Shown here one piece after another: positions 1 through 9,643 of a stretch of 64,000 bases of DNA. The first letter of the stretch is position 1, and every line of letters begins with the position of its first letter. The DNA is taken from the NCBI RefSeq assembly GCF_037478005.1, contig NZ_CP144164.1:2604001-2668000 (forward strand). Direction: 5' to 3'. The DNA comes from Alteromonas sp. M12. GTDB taxonomy: Bacteria > Pseudomonadota > Gammaproteobacteria > Enterobacterales > Alteromonadaceae. Both the position numbers and the translations under genes were made by a program. The notes under the pieces were generated by a model, which was given only the letters and a program-made list of their open reading frames with translations, was not told the origin of the DNA and did no database searches.

Positions 1-686
1 ATGCCTTTACGACCACTGATTAATGCTGCAGTTGGGAAATCAGGACCTGGAATGTGAGTCATGATTTCTTCGATGGTCATATCGGGATTATCGATAAGTG
101 CGATACAGCCATTCACAACTTCAGTTAAGTTATGCGGTGGAATATTAGTCGCCATACCTACCGCAATACCTGAAGAACCGTTAACTAATAAGTTAGGTAC
201 GCGGGTGGGTAGTACGTCTGGAATATGTTCTGTACCGTCATAGTTAGGTACAAAATCAACGGTTTCTTTTTCTAAATCGGCGAGAAGTTCATGGGCTATT
301 TTAGCCATTCTCACTTCGGTATAACGCATCGCAGCTGCGGAGTCACCGTCAACAGAACCAAAGTTACCTTGGCCGTCAACTAGCATATATCGCAAGGAAA
401 ATGGCTGCGCCATACGAACAATGGTGTCGTAAACAGCAGTATCACCGTGAGGGTGATATTTACCAATCACGTCACCTACTACACGAGCGGATTTTTTGTA
501 CGGTTTATTATAATCGTTTTTCAACTCATTCATGGCGAACAATACGCGGCGGTGAACAGGTTTTAACCCATCACGCACATCCGGTAGTGCACGTCCAACA
601 ATGACACTCATTGCATAGTCGAGGTAAGAATTTTTAAGTTCTTCCTCTATATTAATGGGGAGAATTTCGTTGGCATTGTCTGTCAT
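1..686 (-). CDS. gyrA: DNA gyrase subunit A, N-terminal part (cut by window edge)
   Basis: GyrA is the DNA-cleaving subunit of gyrase, the type II topoisomerase that introduces negative supercoils. The reverse strand reads from the ATG at 684-686 into a typical GyrA start ([16 protein letters not shown]) and continues off the left edge, giving about 228 residues. The quinolone-resistance region [20 protein letters not shown] lies around residues 77-95. Residue 83 is Thr where E. coli has Ser, and Asp87 is kept. It is divergent from ubiG. Identity is certain from the residues seen; the catalytic Tyr lies outside or near the missing part. Confidence 0.97.
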   Translation of the reverse strand, partial: MTDNANEILPINIEEELKNSYLDYAMSVIVGRALPDVRDGLKPVHRRVLFAMNELKNDYNKPYKKSARVVGDVIGKYHPHGDTAVYDTIVRMAQPFSLRYMLVDGQGNFGSVDGDSAAAMRYTEVRMAKIAHELLADLEKETVDFVPNYDGTEHIPDVLPTRVPNLLVNGSSGIAVGMATNIPPHNLTEVVNGCIALIDNPDMTIEEIMTHIPGPDFPTAALISGRKG

Positions 687-947
687 ATACAGCCTTGTCC
701 CTAAATTATTATCTGAATCTACTGATGAAACTGGTCAAGTCAGTTTGAAAAGTTCGACTTCACTTATAGTTATAGTGGGTTCTAAATCGACTGTAGATTC
801 TACCACCGAGAAAACAAAATAAATAGCCGTGATTAGCTTATATAGTGTGCAATCAAACAATTATTTAGCATATCTTCGGGTATAAAGGTCTGGTTATCTA
901 AATTAATGACAGCTTATAATAGCAAACAGATGAAAAAGGAGTGAACA

Positions 948-1661
948 ATGACCAATCAAAACGTAGACGCTGCAGAAATAGATAAGTTTTCGGCTTTAGC
1001 GTCTAGGTGGTGGGATTTAGAAGGTGAATTTAAGCCTTTGCATGAAATTAATCCGCTAAGAGCAGATTACATTCAGCAACGGACTAACGGGGTGTTCGAC
1101 AAAAGCATTATTGATGTTGGATGCGGCGGCGGTATTTTATCAGAGTATTTAGCTAAGCAAGGAGCACAAGTTACCGGTATTGATATGGCTTCTGAATCCT
1201 TAGAAGTAGCGCGACTTCACGGTTTAGAATCCGGTGTAAAAGTAAGCTACCAACAAATCACTGCTGAACAAATGGCTGAGCAGCATGCCAATCAATTTGA
1301 CATCGTGACTTGTCTTGAGATGTTAGAGCATGTGCCAGATCCGGCCTCAATTGTACGAGCTTGTGCTGCGTTAGTTAAGCCTGGCGGTGATGTGTTTTTC
1401 TCCACATTGAATCGAAACCTGAAATCCTATTTGATGGCTATTGTTGGCGCAGAAAAAGTGTTGAACCTGGTTCCTAAGGGCACCCATGAGTATGAGAAGT
1501 TTATCCAACCCTCTGAATTATTAAGTTGGGTCGATAGCACAGATTTAATCACTAAACACATGACAGGTTTGCATATGAACCCCTTTTCCAAACAATATTA
1601 CCTTTCTGAACAAAACGTTGATGTAAATTACATTGTGCATTGCCAGAAAAGTGAAGTGTAA
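948..1661 (+). CDS. ubiG: Ubiquinone biosynthesis O-methyltransferase UbiG
   Basis: UbiG performs both O-methylation steps of ubiquinone synthesis using S-adenosylmethionine. The 237-residue protein has the family start ([25 protein letters not shown]), SAM-binding motif I DVGCGGG near residue 58 followed by the acidic motif GID, and the C-terminal [10 protein letters not shown] segment. The length matches the family. An AAGGAG ribosome site lies 7 bases before the ATG. It is followed after 2 bases by a HAD phosphatase, so the two are probably co-transcribed, and it diverges from gyrA. Confidence 0.96.
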   Translation: MTNQNVDAAEIDKFSALASRWWDLEGEFKPLHEINPLRADYIQQRTNGVFDKSIIDVGCGGGILSEYLAKQGAQVTGIDMASESLEVARLHGLESGVKVSYQQITAEQMAEQHANQFDIVTCLEMLEHVPDPASIVRACAALVKPGGDVFFSTLNRNLKSYLMAIVGAEKVLNLVPKGTHEYEKFIQPSELLSWVDSTDLITKHMTGLHMNPFSKQYYLSEQNVDVNYIVHCQKSEV

Positions 1662-1663
1662 AG

Positions 1664-2350
1664 ATGGTCTCGAAAAACAATTTATTTAATGACAAGTACG
1701 CTGGCATTTTATTTGATTTGGATGGCACCTTGTTAGACACCGCGGCTGATTTGGGTAATGCCCTTAATCATGTGCTTGCCCATTATGATCGCCCAGCCTG
1801 CCAGCCTCAGGAATACCGCTGTGTTGCATCAGACGGTGCCCTTGGTTTGTTAAAATTGGGGTTTGCAGAGGATTTTGAAGCCCTGTCAAAGCAAGCGTTG
1901 CAGAAATGCAGACAAATGCTTCTTGACCATTACGAACAGAATGTTTGTGTTGATACAACCTGCTTTGAAGGGGTTGAAGATAGCTTAGAGTTTCTGAATC
2001 AAAATGCTATTCCTTGGGGGATTGTCACTAACAAACCTGGATTTTTAACCACGCAATTACTGACCCACTTCCCAATTATGCAAAGTTGCGGGATTATCAT
2101 CAGTGGCGACACTTATATTAAACGTAAACCCCATCCTCTGCCGCTTTTAGAAGCCGCCAGAGTGCTTGAATTGAATCCACAAAATACCTTATATGTTGGT
2201 GACGCGCTTAGAGATATTGAAGCCGCCCGTAACGCAAATATGGTTAGTGTCGCGGCGCTCTATGGTTACATTAAAGATCAACAAGAAGTGGTTAATTGGA
2301 AAGCAGACTTTGAGATAAGTCAGTTCAGTCAGTTACACGATCTAACCTAG
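1664..2350 (+). CDS. mupP: HAD-family phosphatase, probably N-acetylmuramic acid 6-phosphate phosphatase
   Basis: This is a haloacid-dehalogenase phosphatase of the phosphoglycolate-phosphatase type, 228 residues. Motif I is FDLDGTLLDT near residues 17-26 with the nucleophile Asp, motif II is IVTNK near 120, the motif III Lys lies in KRKPHP, and motif IV is GDALRDIEAA. The ATG follows the ubiG stop by 2 bases, suggesting translational coupling. In Pseudomonas the gene next to ubiG is mupP, which dephosphorylates MurNAc-6P in the anabolic peptidoglycan recycling route. The symbol is assigned by that synteny; a phosphoglycolate phosphatase (gph) role cannot be excluded from sequence. Confidence 0.75.
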   Translation: MVSKNNLFNDKYAGILFDLDGTLLDTAADLGNALNHVLAHYDRPACQPQEYRCVASDGALGLLKLGFAEDFEALSKQALQKCRQMLLDHYEQNVCVDTTCFEGVEDSLEFLNQNAIPWGIVTNKPGFLTTQLLTHFPIMQSCGIIISGDTYIKRKPHPLPLLEAARVLELNPQNTLYVGDALRDIEAARNANMVSVAALYGYIKDQQEVVNWKADFEISQFSQLHDLT

Positions 2351-2417
2351 GCACAAAATTCATCAAATTTATGTCACTCTCACATTTCATAAATGAACAG
2401 GGGGAAGCATAAAGAAT

Positions 2418-2463
2418 ACCAGATATAGTGACAGTTGAGATTTTAAACACTATATATCGTGAT
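2418..2463 (+). promoter_or_regulatory. Pair of probable NrdR boxes upstream of nrdA
   Basis: Two near-palindromic elements resemble the NrdR consensus ACACwATATATwGTGT: accagatatagtga around 2418-2431 and aacactatatatcgtgat around 2446-2463. Their GTG ends are 31 bp apart, about three helical turns, which is the characteristic NrdR spacing. NrdR is the ATP/dATP-sensing repressor of ribonucleotide reductase genes. The pair is about 380 bp before the nrdA start, implying a long leader. Confidence 0.75.
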
Positions 2464-2510
2464 ATTCTAAAAATAGATTTTGTCCTTCAAAAATAATTTA
2501 ACTTTTTAAT

Positions 2511-2680
2511 TTAATCTAAAATTTGCTTGCATTCGGCTTAACTCATTCGCTAATGCAGCTTCTAAGTTAGTCAATACTAACATATCAATTGGTTGAGTTT
2601 TTTTGGCGATAAAACCACCACATATTGGGTTGCAAATAGAGGTAAACACCTCTATCTTGTGCTCGTCACATTTTTTCTAA
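2511..2680 (-). pseudogene. Possible gene remnant in the nrdA leader region
   Basis: The minus strand of the long nrdA leader holds an open stretch of about 56 codons ending at TAA 2511-2513. It reads ...CNPICGGFIAKKTQPIDMLV... to ...NELSRMQANFRLN. It has no ATG and no good ribosome site; only an internal GTG could start it. The amphipathic, Cys-containing sequence looks more like a decayed gene than random sequence, but I recognise no family. The rest of 2351-2842 is AT-rich leader. Confidence 0.25.
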
Positions 2681-2842
2681 CTATTCTAAAAAATAACCGG
2701 AAGTAAACGCTTTTCAATGCGATCAATTTACTCCATGAAGTGTGGCTAGAATTTAAAACGTTAATATACAAAAACAATGTGTTCGTTAAATTTTATTTTT
2801 CAGAGCATGGGGCGCTAATTATCTTATACGGCTATCAAATAC

Positions 2843-5164
2843 ATGAATAACTCTCTAAATGTCACGAAACGCGATGGTGAACGTGAAGTCTTAAATTTGG
2901 ACAAAATTCACAAAGTCATAACTTGGGCGGCCAAAGGCCTAAAAAATGTTTCAGTTTCTCAAGTTGAAATCAAAGCTCACATTCAATTTTATGATGGTAT
3001 CAAAACCGAAGACATTCATGAGACCTTGATCAAATCAGCAGCAGACTTAATTTCTACTGATACACCTGATTATCAATATCTTGCAGCTCGTTTAGCCGTT
3101 TTCCATCTGCGTAAAAAAGCCTATGGTCAGTTTGAACCACCTACTTTGCTTACTCACGTAAAAGAGATGGTTGCTAAGGGAAAATATGACCAACACATTT
3201 TAGAAGACTACTCAGAGCAAGAGCTGAATGAACTAGATCAATATATGGATCATTGGCGCGACATGAACTTCAGTTATGCAGCAGTTAAACAACTGGAAGG
3301 CAAATATTTAGTTCAGAATCGCGTGACCGGTGAAATCTACGAAAGTGCCCAATTTTTGTATATTTTAGTGGCAGCGTGTTTGTTCGCTAACTATCCAAAA
3401 GACACACGTTTAGATTATGTAAAACGTTTCTATGATGCCACATCATTATTTAAAATTTCTTTGCCTACGCCAATTATGTCGGGCGTTAGAACCCCTACCC
3501 GTCAATTTAGTTCTTGTGTATTGATAGAAGCTGGCGACAGCCTAGATTCGATCAACGCGACTGCCAGCGCGATCGTAAAATACGTTAGTCAACGAGCTGG
3601 TATCGGCGTAAATGCTGGGCGTATTCGTGCTCTAGGCAGTGAAATTCGCGGTGGTGAGGCTTACCACACCGGTTGTATCCCATTTTATAAATACTTCCAA
3701 ACCGCGGTGAAAAGTTGCTCTCAAGGTGGTGTTCGAGGCGGCGCAGCAACCTTATTTTATCCGGTATGGCACTTAGAAGTAGAATCTTTATTGGTACTTA
3801 AAAATAACCGCGGTGTTGAAGAAAATCGAGTTAGACATCTCGATTACGGTGTTCAGTTTAATAAACTTATGTACACACGCATGATCAAGGATCAACATAT
3901 CACGCTGTTCAGCCCCTCCGATGTACCAGGGCTTTATGATGCCTTCTTTGCGGATCAAGATGAGTTCGAAGCTTTATATGTTAAGTACGAACAAGATGAT
4001 TCTATTCGTAAAAAGAAAATCAGAGCAGTAGAGTTATTTAGTTTATTTATGCAAGAGCGTGCAAGTACAGGGCGTATTTATCTGCAAAATGTTGATCACT
4101 GTAATACTCACAGTCCATTTAATCCGAAACTTGCACCGGTTAGACAAAGCAACTTGTGTTTGGAGATTGCCCTTCCAACCAAACCTTTACAGCACATTAA
4201 CGACGAAAATGGCGAAATCGCACTTTGTACCTTATCTGCATTTAATCTCGGCGCAATTGAAAGCCTTGACGAATTCGAAGAAATGGCTGACTTAGCGGTA
4301 CGCGCTCTGGATAGCTTGTTAGACTATCAAGATTACCCAGTCCCTGCTGCATACCGTGCGTCAATTGATAGAAGAACCTTGGGTATAGGTGTCATTAACT
4401 TTGCTTACTACTTGGCTAAAAATGGCAAAAAATACTCAGATGGAAGTGGTAATGCGCTAATACACAGAACCTTTGAAGCCATGCAGTATTATCTTCTTAA
4501 AGCTTCAAATAACCTAGCTAAAGAAAAAGGTGCTTGTCCTAAGTTCAATGAAACCACCTATTCACAAGGTATATTGCCCATTGATACCTACAAAAAAGAT
4601 TTGGATAAGGTATGTGACGAGCCACTTCATTACGACTGGGAATCCTTGCGTAAAGAAATTGTTGAACACGGGCTGCGAAACAGTACGTTATCAGCATTAA
4701 TGCCGTCAGAAACGTCTTCACAGATATCCAATGCGACAAATGGTATAGAGCCACCTCGTGGGCATATTAGTATTAAATCCTCAAAAGATGGCGTACTCAA
4801 ACAAGTGGTACCTGAATACGATAGATTGAAGGAGCAATACGAATTGCTTTGGGATATCAATTCCAACGATGGTTACCTGCAATTATGCGCCATCATGCAA
4901 AAATTTATCGATCAAACGATTTCTGCCAATACGAGTTACGATCCTGGTAAATACGAAGGCGGAAAAGTACCTATGAAATTGTTGTTAAAAGACTTATTAA
5001 CCACTTATAAATTGGGTATTAAAACCTTGTATTACCACAATACACGAGATGGCGCTTCTGACACTTCACAACTTGAATTGAAAAAAGAAGTCGCTACACC
5101 TTTGGCTCAAGAAGTTGTCTTGGAAGAAGATGATGATTGTGCCGGTGGTGCATGTAAGATCTAA
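2843..5164 (+). CDS. nrdA: Ribonucleoside-diphosphate reductase class Ia, alpha subunit
   Basis: NrdA reduces ribonucleoside diphosphates to the 2'-deoxy forms, the committed step of DNA precursor supply. The 773-residue protein has an N-terminal ATP-cone (KRDGEREVLNLDKI) for allosteric activity control. Active-site cysteines fall at about 225 (SSCVLI), 439 (NLCLEI) and 462 (LCTLSAFNLG), close to E. coli numbering. The flexible C-terminal tail ends CAGGACKI, the Cys pair that shuttles electrons from thioredoxin or glutaredoxin. It forms an operon with nrdB and yfaE and has NrdR boxes upstream. Confidence 0.97.
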   Translation: MNNSLNVTKRDGEREVLNLDKIHKVITWAAKGLKNVSVSQVEIKAHIQFYDGIKTEDIHETLIKSAADLISTDTPDYQYLAARLAVFHLRKKAYGQFEPPTLLTHVKEMVAKGKYDQHILEDYSEQELNELDQYMDHWRDMNFSYAAVKQLEGKYLVQNRVTGEIYESAQFLYILVAACLFANYPKDTRLDYVKRFYDATSLFKISLPTPIMSGVRTPTRQFSSCVLIEAGDSLDSINATASAIVKYVSQRAGIGVNAGRIRALGSEIRGGEAYHTGCIPFYKYFQTAVKSCSQGGVRGGAATLFYPVWHLEVESLLVLKNNRGVEENRVRHLDYGVQFNKLMYTRMIKDQHITLFSPSDVPGLYDAFFADQDEFEALYVKYEQDDSIRKKKIRAVELFSLFMQERASTGRIYLQNVDHCNTHSPFNPKLAPVRQSNLCLEIALPTKPLQHINDENGEIALCTLSAFNLGAIESLDEFEEMADLAVRALDSLLDYQDYPVPAAYRASIDRRTLGIGVINFAYYLAKNGKKYSDGSGNALIHRTFEAMQYYLLKASNNLAKEKGACPKFNETTYSQGILPIDTYKKDLDKVCDEPLHYDWESLRKEIVEHGLRNSTLSALMPSETSSQISNATNGIEPPRGHISIKSSKDGVLKQVVPEYDRLKEQYELLWDINSNDGYLQLCAIMQKFIDQTISANTSYDPGKYEGGKVPMKLLLKDLLTTYKLGIKTLYYHNTRDGASDTSQLELKKEVATPLAQEVVLEEDDDCAGGACKI

Positions 5165-5180
5165 ACCAAAAACCAAGTTT

Positions 5181-5201
5181 GGTGGCGTATTGCGCGCCAC
5201 C
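5181..5201 (+). promoter_or_regulatory. Hairpin between nrdA and nrdB
   Basis: A perfect 7-bp inverted repeat (GGTGGCG ... CGCCACC) with a 7-base loop sits 17 bases after the nrdA stop and 33 bases before the nrdB ATG. There is no T run, so it is more likely an mRNA processing or stability element that sets the nrdA:nrdB ratio than a full terminator. Confidence 0.55.
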
Positions 5202-5233
5202 CAGTGTTAAACCTCACAGAGTACTGACGGTAA

Positions 5234-6364
5234 ATGAAATACACCACTTTTAATCAAAAACCAACGAATCCTTTATTGGAACCTATGTTTTTCGGCAATC
5301 CAGTGAATGTTGCTCGATACGACCAGCAAAAACACAGTATTTTTGAAAAATTAATTGAAAAACAAATTAGTTTTTTCTGGCGTCCAGAAGAAGTTGACGT
5401 CAGTAAAGACCGGGTTGATTTCCAGTCTTTAAGTGACTCTGAAAAACATATCTTTATTTCCAATTTAAAATATCAAACTTTGTTAGATTCGGTTCAAGGA
5501 AGAAGCCCAAATATTGCATTTCTTCCAATTATTTCGTTACCTGAATTAGAAACGTGGACAGAAACATGGTCATTTTTCGAAACCATACATTCACGTTCTT
5601 ACACACACATTTTGCGTAACCTGTTTACCGATCCTAGCGCGATCTTTGATGATATTGTTGTCAATGAGCAAATCAAGCAAAGAGCAGGTGATATATCAAA
5701 ATACTATGATGATTTGATTTTCTATACTCAACTTTGGCAAACCCAGGGTGAAGGTGTACACACAATTGATGGAGTTGCTTACACCATCACTATGCGTGAA
5801 TTAAAGAAAAAACTGTATTTGTGTATGAACTCTGTCAATGCCCTAGAAGCCATACGTTTCTATGTTTCCTTTGCTTGTACATTTGCATTTGCCGAGCGCG
5901 AATTAATGGAAGGTAATTCGAAAATTATTCGTCTTATTGCACGAGATGAAAATCTACATTTAACCTCGACGCAGCATATTCTTAATCTTTGGCAAAAAGG
6001 CAAAGATGATCCTGAAATGGCAGAAATAGCGGAAGAGTTAAAAGACCAAGCTAAAGAAATATTTATGCAAGCTGTTGAACAAGAAAAACAATGGGCTGGA
6101 TATTTATTTGCACAAGGCTCAATGATTGGCTTGAATGAAGAAATATTGTGTCAATATGTTGAATATATTGCCAATCATCGCATGTCGGCTATTGGCATGG
6201 GTCAACCTTTTGATATCACCAGCAATCCGTTACCTTGGATGAATAATTATCTCAACTCTGACAACGTACAAGTTGCCCCACAAGAATCAGAAATAAGCTC
6301 TTACTTGGTCGGTCAAATTGACGCTGAAGTAAATGCCAGTGACTTTGACGACTTCGATCTTTAA
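5234..6364 (+). CDS. nrdB: Ribonucleoside-diphosphate reductase class Ia, beta subunit
   Basis: NrdB carries the di-iron centre and the stable tyrosyl radical that starts catalysis in NrdA. The 376-residue protein starts MKYTTFNQK with the usual [10 protein letters not shown] segment. The radical Tyr lies in [11 protein letters not shown] near residue 120, with the iron ligands Glu and His of the same motif. The second ligand set lies in IARDENLHL near residue 240. The acidic tail DFDDFDL matches the NrdA-docking peptide of the family. Its TAA overlaps the ATG of yfaE by one base (TAATG). Confidence 0.97.
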   Translation: MKYTTFNQKPTNPLLEPMFFGNPVNVARYDQQKHSIFEKLIEKQISFFWRPEEVDVSKDRVDFQSLSDSEKHIFISNLKYQTLLDSVQGRSPNIAFLPIISLPELETWTETWSFFETIHSRSYTHILRNLFTDPSAIFDDIVVNEQIKQRAGDISKYYDDLIFYTQLWQTQGEGVHTIDGVAYTITMRELKKKLYLCMNSVNALEAIRFYVSFACTFAFAERELMEGNSKIIRLIARDENLHLTSTQHILNLWQKGKDDPEMAEIAEELKDQAKEIFMQAVEQEKQWAGYLFAQGSMIGLNEEILCQYVEYIANHRMSAIGMGQPFDITSNPLPWMNNYLNSDNVQVAPQESEISSYLVGQIDAEVNASDFDDFDL

Positions 6365-6633
6365 TGTCCGAGAAGAAACAATACGTGATCACCATTGACG
6401 GTGATCACCCCCCTATCCTCACAGACCAATCAGACACTATTTTAGAAAGCTTGGAAAAGCGCAATATCGAAGTTCACTATCATTGTCGAGAGGGATTTTG
6501 CGGTGCTTGCAGAAGTAAACTAATAGATGGTGACATTGACTACACGACAGATCCTTTAGCCTACATTGATGATGACGAATTTCTACCCTGTTGTTCGGTA
6601 GCATTGGGAGACATAAAAATTAAACTTGTATAG
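6364..6633 (+). CDS. yfaE: YfaE-type 2Fe-2S ferredoxin for NrdB cofactor maintenance
   Basis: This 89-residue plant-type [2Fe-2S] ferredoxin is translationally coupled to nrdB. Cluster ligands are visible in HCREGFCGACRSK (C-x4-C-x2-C) and in LPCCSVALG near the C terminus. In E. coli YfaE delivers electrons to NrdB to rebuild the di-iron tyrosyl-radical cofactor, and the operon position supports the same role. Length and motif spacing are normal. Confidence 0.93.
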   Translation: MSEKKQYVITIDGDHPPILTDQSDTILESLEKRNIEVHYHCREGFCGACRSKLIDGDIDYTTDPLAYIDDDEFLPCCSVALGDIKIKLV

Positions 6634-6729
6634 TTTATCAGTTGTTAGACCCATTAAATCATCCTTCAATCTCTAGTCTCATGTTAATTTCAATTAGCCG
6701 CTGAGCATCTAAAATCCAGCAGTTAACGC

Positions 6730-7674
6730 CTAAATTAATTCAAATACTTTCAATAAAAATATACCTAAAGTAGTGGTTAACATTGAGCCTATGCTGGTCA
6801 CCGCAATGATGGCGGCAGCCAAGTAATGATTACCGTGCATAGCTTGTACCATTGGATAACTGGCCGCTGCTGTGGGGGACGCACACATAAGGTACAAGAC
6901 ACCAAGCTCCTCACCTCTAAACCCAATAAGAACGCCACCTAGTGTTATCACCAAAGGAAGCACTATTAACTTCATAGCGGATGACCAATAAAGTACCGAG
7001 GAAGAATGGAATTCCTTGATTCGAATAGACGCTCCGGCACATAACAAAGCCAATGGCAGCGTCATACCAGCGAAGTATTCACCTGTATGCAGCGCTATTT
7101 CAGGCACAGGCACATTCAACAGTGAAACAGCCACACCTAAAACAATAGAGATAATTAACGGGTTTTTACCAATATTGAGGAAAATAGAAGCGAACCCATT
7201 TGAGCCATTTTGATGCATGTGTCGCGACAACGTCACCACTGACAAGACGTTGAACAATATGGTTATTACCGCCAAATAGATTGACGCAATAGCTAGCGTG
7301 TCTTCGCCATATGCGCTGACCACAAAAGCTAAACTAATAATCCCCATGTTACTTCTAAACGCACCTTGCACAAATACGCCTTTATCCGCTCGTTCAGAAA
7401 TAAATCGTGTGGCGAAAACGTCCAGAAACAGAAACAAAACTAGGGTCGCAATAAAGCCGTAAATCACCAATGCAGTGGGTAAACCTTGCGTAAAATCAGT
7501 CATTGATAGTTTTGTGAAAAGCAAACACGGTAAGGTGACTTTAAATACTAAAGCGGACCCCATTTTGGCAAAATCATCATTCAACCAACCAATGCGTTTG
7601 AATAAAAAGCCCAAGCCAATGATAAAGAATATAGGTGTGGTTATCTGCAACGAAAAATTTAAGTCAGAAAGCAA
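6730..7674 (-). CDS. AEC-family (auxin efflux carrier type) membrane transporter
   Basis: This 314-residue polytopic protein has about ten hydrophobic segments and the Mem_trans (PF03547) pattern. An N-terminal GLGFLFKRIGWL segment is followed by a second repeat half with GMTLPLALLCAGASIRI and a final CASPTAAASYPMVQ motif. AEC members export or import small organic anions such as malate or malonate; the substrate cannot be read here. The start is TTG at 7674 with AGGAC upstream. It converges on yfaE and stands apart from neighbours. Confidence 0.85.
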   Translation of the reverse strand: MLSDLNFSLQITTPIFFIIGLGFLFKRIGWLNDDFAKMGSALVFKVTLPCLLFTKLSMTDFTQGLPTALVIYGFIATLVLFLFLDVFATRFISERADKGVFVQGAFRSNMGIISLAFVVSAYGEDTLAIASIYLAVITILFNVLSVVTLSRHMHQNGSNGFASIFLNIGKNPLIISIVLGVAVSLLNVPVPEIALHTGEYFAGMTLPLALLCAGASIRIKEFHSSSVLYWSSAMKLIVLPLVITLGGVLIGFRGEELGVLYLMCASPTAAASYPMVQAMHGNHYLAAAIIAVTSIGSMLTTTLGIFLLKVFELI

Positions 7675-7739
7675 TTTGAGTCCTAATTAATGAATATGTA
7701 GGTAAAACGGGAATATTAAAAACAAAGTAGGACTATATT

Positions 7740-8057
7740 CTATTTGATTTGCGCCCTGTGTACTTGTCCATTTGAATCTATTTCAATAACACATTGGTAA
7801 ATTTCAAAATTAAACACACTGCTTAATACTATTAAATCTCCGCTTGTAGTTTTCTGCATTGTAAAGCTCGAAAGATTAACTGTTTTGAGCTGCCTCAAGA
7901 CACTAGTTTTGCTCACTCCTTGGCTAAAATTAGCACACAGAAAAACCACCTCTTTACGGGCTTCATTCCAATAAAAAGCGAAGAGCAAGAGTCCTAAAAT
8001 TGACAGTAAAAACAGTCCTATTATCGCTCGTTTTTGCAGACTAGACCAGATAACCAT
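7740..8057 (-). CDS. Small membrane-anchored protein of unknown function
   Basis: This 105-residue protein has an N-terminal transmembrane segment (IIGLFLLSILGLLLFAFYW, about residues 13-31) and a small outer domain with two Cys residues (FLCANFS and YQCVIEI). The spacing of beta-like strands resembles a small periplasmic fold. I recognise no family. It lies 66 bp upstream of the AEC transporter on the same strand and may share its transcript. Confidence 0.6.
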   Translation of the reverse strand: MVIWSSLQKRAIIGLFLLSILGLLLFAFYWNEARKEVVFLCANFSQGVSKTSVLRQLKTVNLSSFTMQKTTSGDLIVLSSVFNFEIYQCVIEIDSNGQVHRAQIK

Positions 8058-8437
8058 GTACCTTCAAATTTACCATTGTTATGCAAGTTTACGGCTAAAT
8101 CTAAAAGGCAGCAATAGAGGTAATTGTAAGCATTTGCGGCTTATAGCTCTGCAGCAAAGCTCAACACTTCTGGATCGTTTTTAGGTAAACAAACAACATG
8201 AGGTTGAAATTTATATGAAAAATAGCAAAGACATTTGCTAATAATTATACCAACACTCACTTCAATTGGATTCTTTGTTCGCCACATACAAAAAATCCGA
8301 TAATTAAACTGATGAAAAGTGAGAGCTGACAAGCAAACTACAAACACATATTCAACGATTTAGTTATCGGATTCAAACCATACTAGCTCAGCCTGATTAC
8401 ACAGTGACCGCAGCTAATATGAGGGTACTTATTTAAT
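8058..8437. other. Intergenic region without a convincing gene
   Basis: This AT-rich stretch of 380 bp holds one 68-codon minus-strand frame that lacks a ribosome site and has an unprotein-like composition. I see no convincing gene, RNA or repeat in it. Confidence 0.5.
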
Positions 8438-8462
8438 GGAACCAAGCGTTATGCTTGGCTCC
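8438..8462 (-). terminator. Hairpin terminator after the beta-hydroxyacid dehydrogenase gene
   Basis: On the minus strand GGAGCCAAGC, a 5-base loop and GCTTGGTTCC pair over 10 bp with a single G-U. It lies 13 bases past the stop codon at 8476 and is followed by an AT-rich tract. This fits an intrinsic terminator of moderate strength. Confidence 0.6.
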
Positions 8463-8475
8463 AATTAAATCTTTA

Positions 8476-9354
8476 TTACTTTTCCAACTTAAGGAAGTAA
8501 TCGAAGATTTCTGGAACGTTACCGTTACCCATGCCTTCATCGAATGCAGCTTGAAGGTTATGAGAAGTACCTTCAGCAATTTCAGCACGTGTACCAAGAT
8601 CTTCAACCATCTTAAGGAAATAACCTAGATCTTTATTTGCATTAGCAATAGAAAAACCTAAATCACTTACACCATCAACAGCGTAATTCTTACAGAATTG
8701 CATAAATGGTGAATTTGATGGACCAGTAGACATGATGTCGAACAATTGTTGACGGTCAACACCTGCACGATCAGCTACAGCAAAAGCTTGTGACATAGTA
8801 CAAACCGTTGTCATACCCATGAAGTTGTTAATTAGTTTAGTAGTATGACCGGCACCTAGTGCACCAAGATAAAAGACATTTTCGCCTTGTTGGTCAAGCA
8901 CTGGTTTAACTTTGTCAAACGTAGCTTTATCTCCAGAAGCCATGATATTTAGAAGACCGTCTTTAGCGTGAGCTGGAGTACGACCTAAAGGAGCATCAAC
9001 CATGCCCGCACCTTTCTTGGCAAGATCAGCACCAATCTTACGAGTAGAAGCCGGAATCGATGTTCCGAAATCAATCAATACAGCACCTTCTTTAATGCCT
9101 GCAAGGATACCGTCTTCGCCGTAAACAACTTTCTCGACAATTTCAGAGGTAGTAAGGGCAAGCATGATGATATCACTTGCTGCAGCTAATTCAGCTGCAG
9201 AAGTTGCGGCTTTTCCGCCTCGTGCAACAACTGCTGCAACAGCATCTTTATTCAGATCCATTACAATTGGCTCGTAGCCTTTTTTCTGCAAATTTTCTAC
9301 CATATTGCCGCCCATCAGACCGAGGCCGATGAAACCGATTACTGGTTTTGTCAT
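8476..9354 (-). CDS. Beta-hydroxyacid dehydrogenase, sulfolactaldehyde-reductase-like
   Basis: This 292-residue NAD(P)-dependent dehydrogenase of the 3-hydroxyisobutyrate/tartronate-semialdehyde reductase superfamily has the Rossmann motif GFIGLGLMGGNM at residues 7-18 and the catalytic Lys in KLINNFMG. The substrate loop reads DAPLGRTPAHAKDG instead of the common DAPVSGG. The GRT triplet matches E. coli YihU (sulfolactaldehyde reductase), whose Arg123 binds the sulfonate, though YihU Ser178 is Gly here. An AGGAG site sits 8 bases before the ATG. It stands alone, with palindromic operator-like repeats upstream. The exact substrate is unknown. Confidence 0.8.
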   Translation of the reverse strand: MTKPVIGFIGLGLMGGNMVENLQKKGYEPIVMDLNKDAVAAVVARGGKAATSAAELAAASDIIMLALTTSEIVEKVVYGEDGILAGIKEGAVLIDFGTSIPASTRKIGADLAKKGAGMVDAPLGRTPAHAKDGLLNIMASGDKATFDKVKPVLDQQGENVFYLGALGAGHTTKLINNFMGMTTVCTMSQAFAVADRAGVDRQQLFDIMSTGPSNSPFMQFCKNYAVDGVSDLGFSIANANKDLGYFLKMVEDLGTRAEIAEGTSHNLQAAFDEGMGNGNVPEIFDYFLKLEK

Positions 9355-9643
9355 TTCTAACTCCTGGAGTTTTGGTATGTAAAGTTGAGTATAAAAGAAT
9401 ATACACCTGTTAAAATTTAAGCAAATGTAGAACAGCTATCAATATTGCTGTTCTTGAATGACTCAATCGGTGATTAAAAAATGGAATTTACTCAAATAGA
9501 TGTTTGCTTATCTAACAATTACGAATAAATAAATACGTAAATTAAAGGTTAGCCTTTTGCAAAAATATCCTGACTAATTATAGCCAATTTTGAAACTCTA
9601 CCATTCACACCAATTAGCAAATTTAAAAATCACATATGCAATG

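Noticed and set aside
8141..8347. 68-codon minus-strand frame
   Set aside because: No ribosome site, no domain and odd composition. It lies in an AT-rich spacer.
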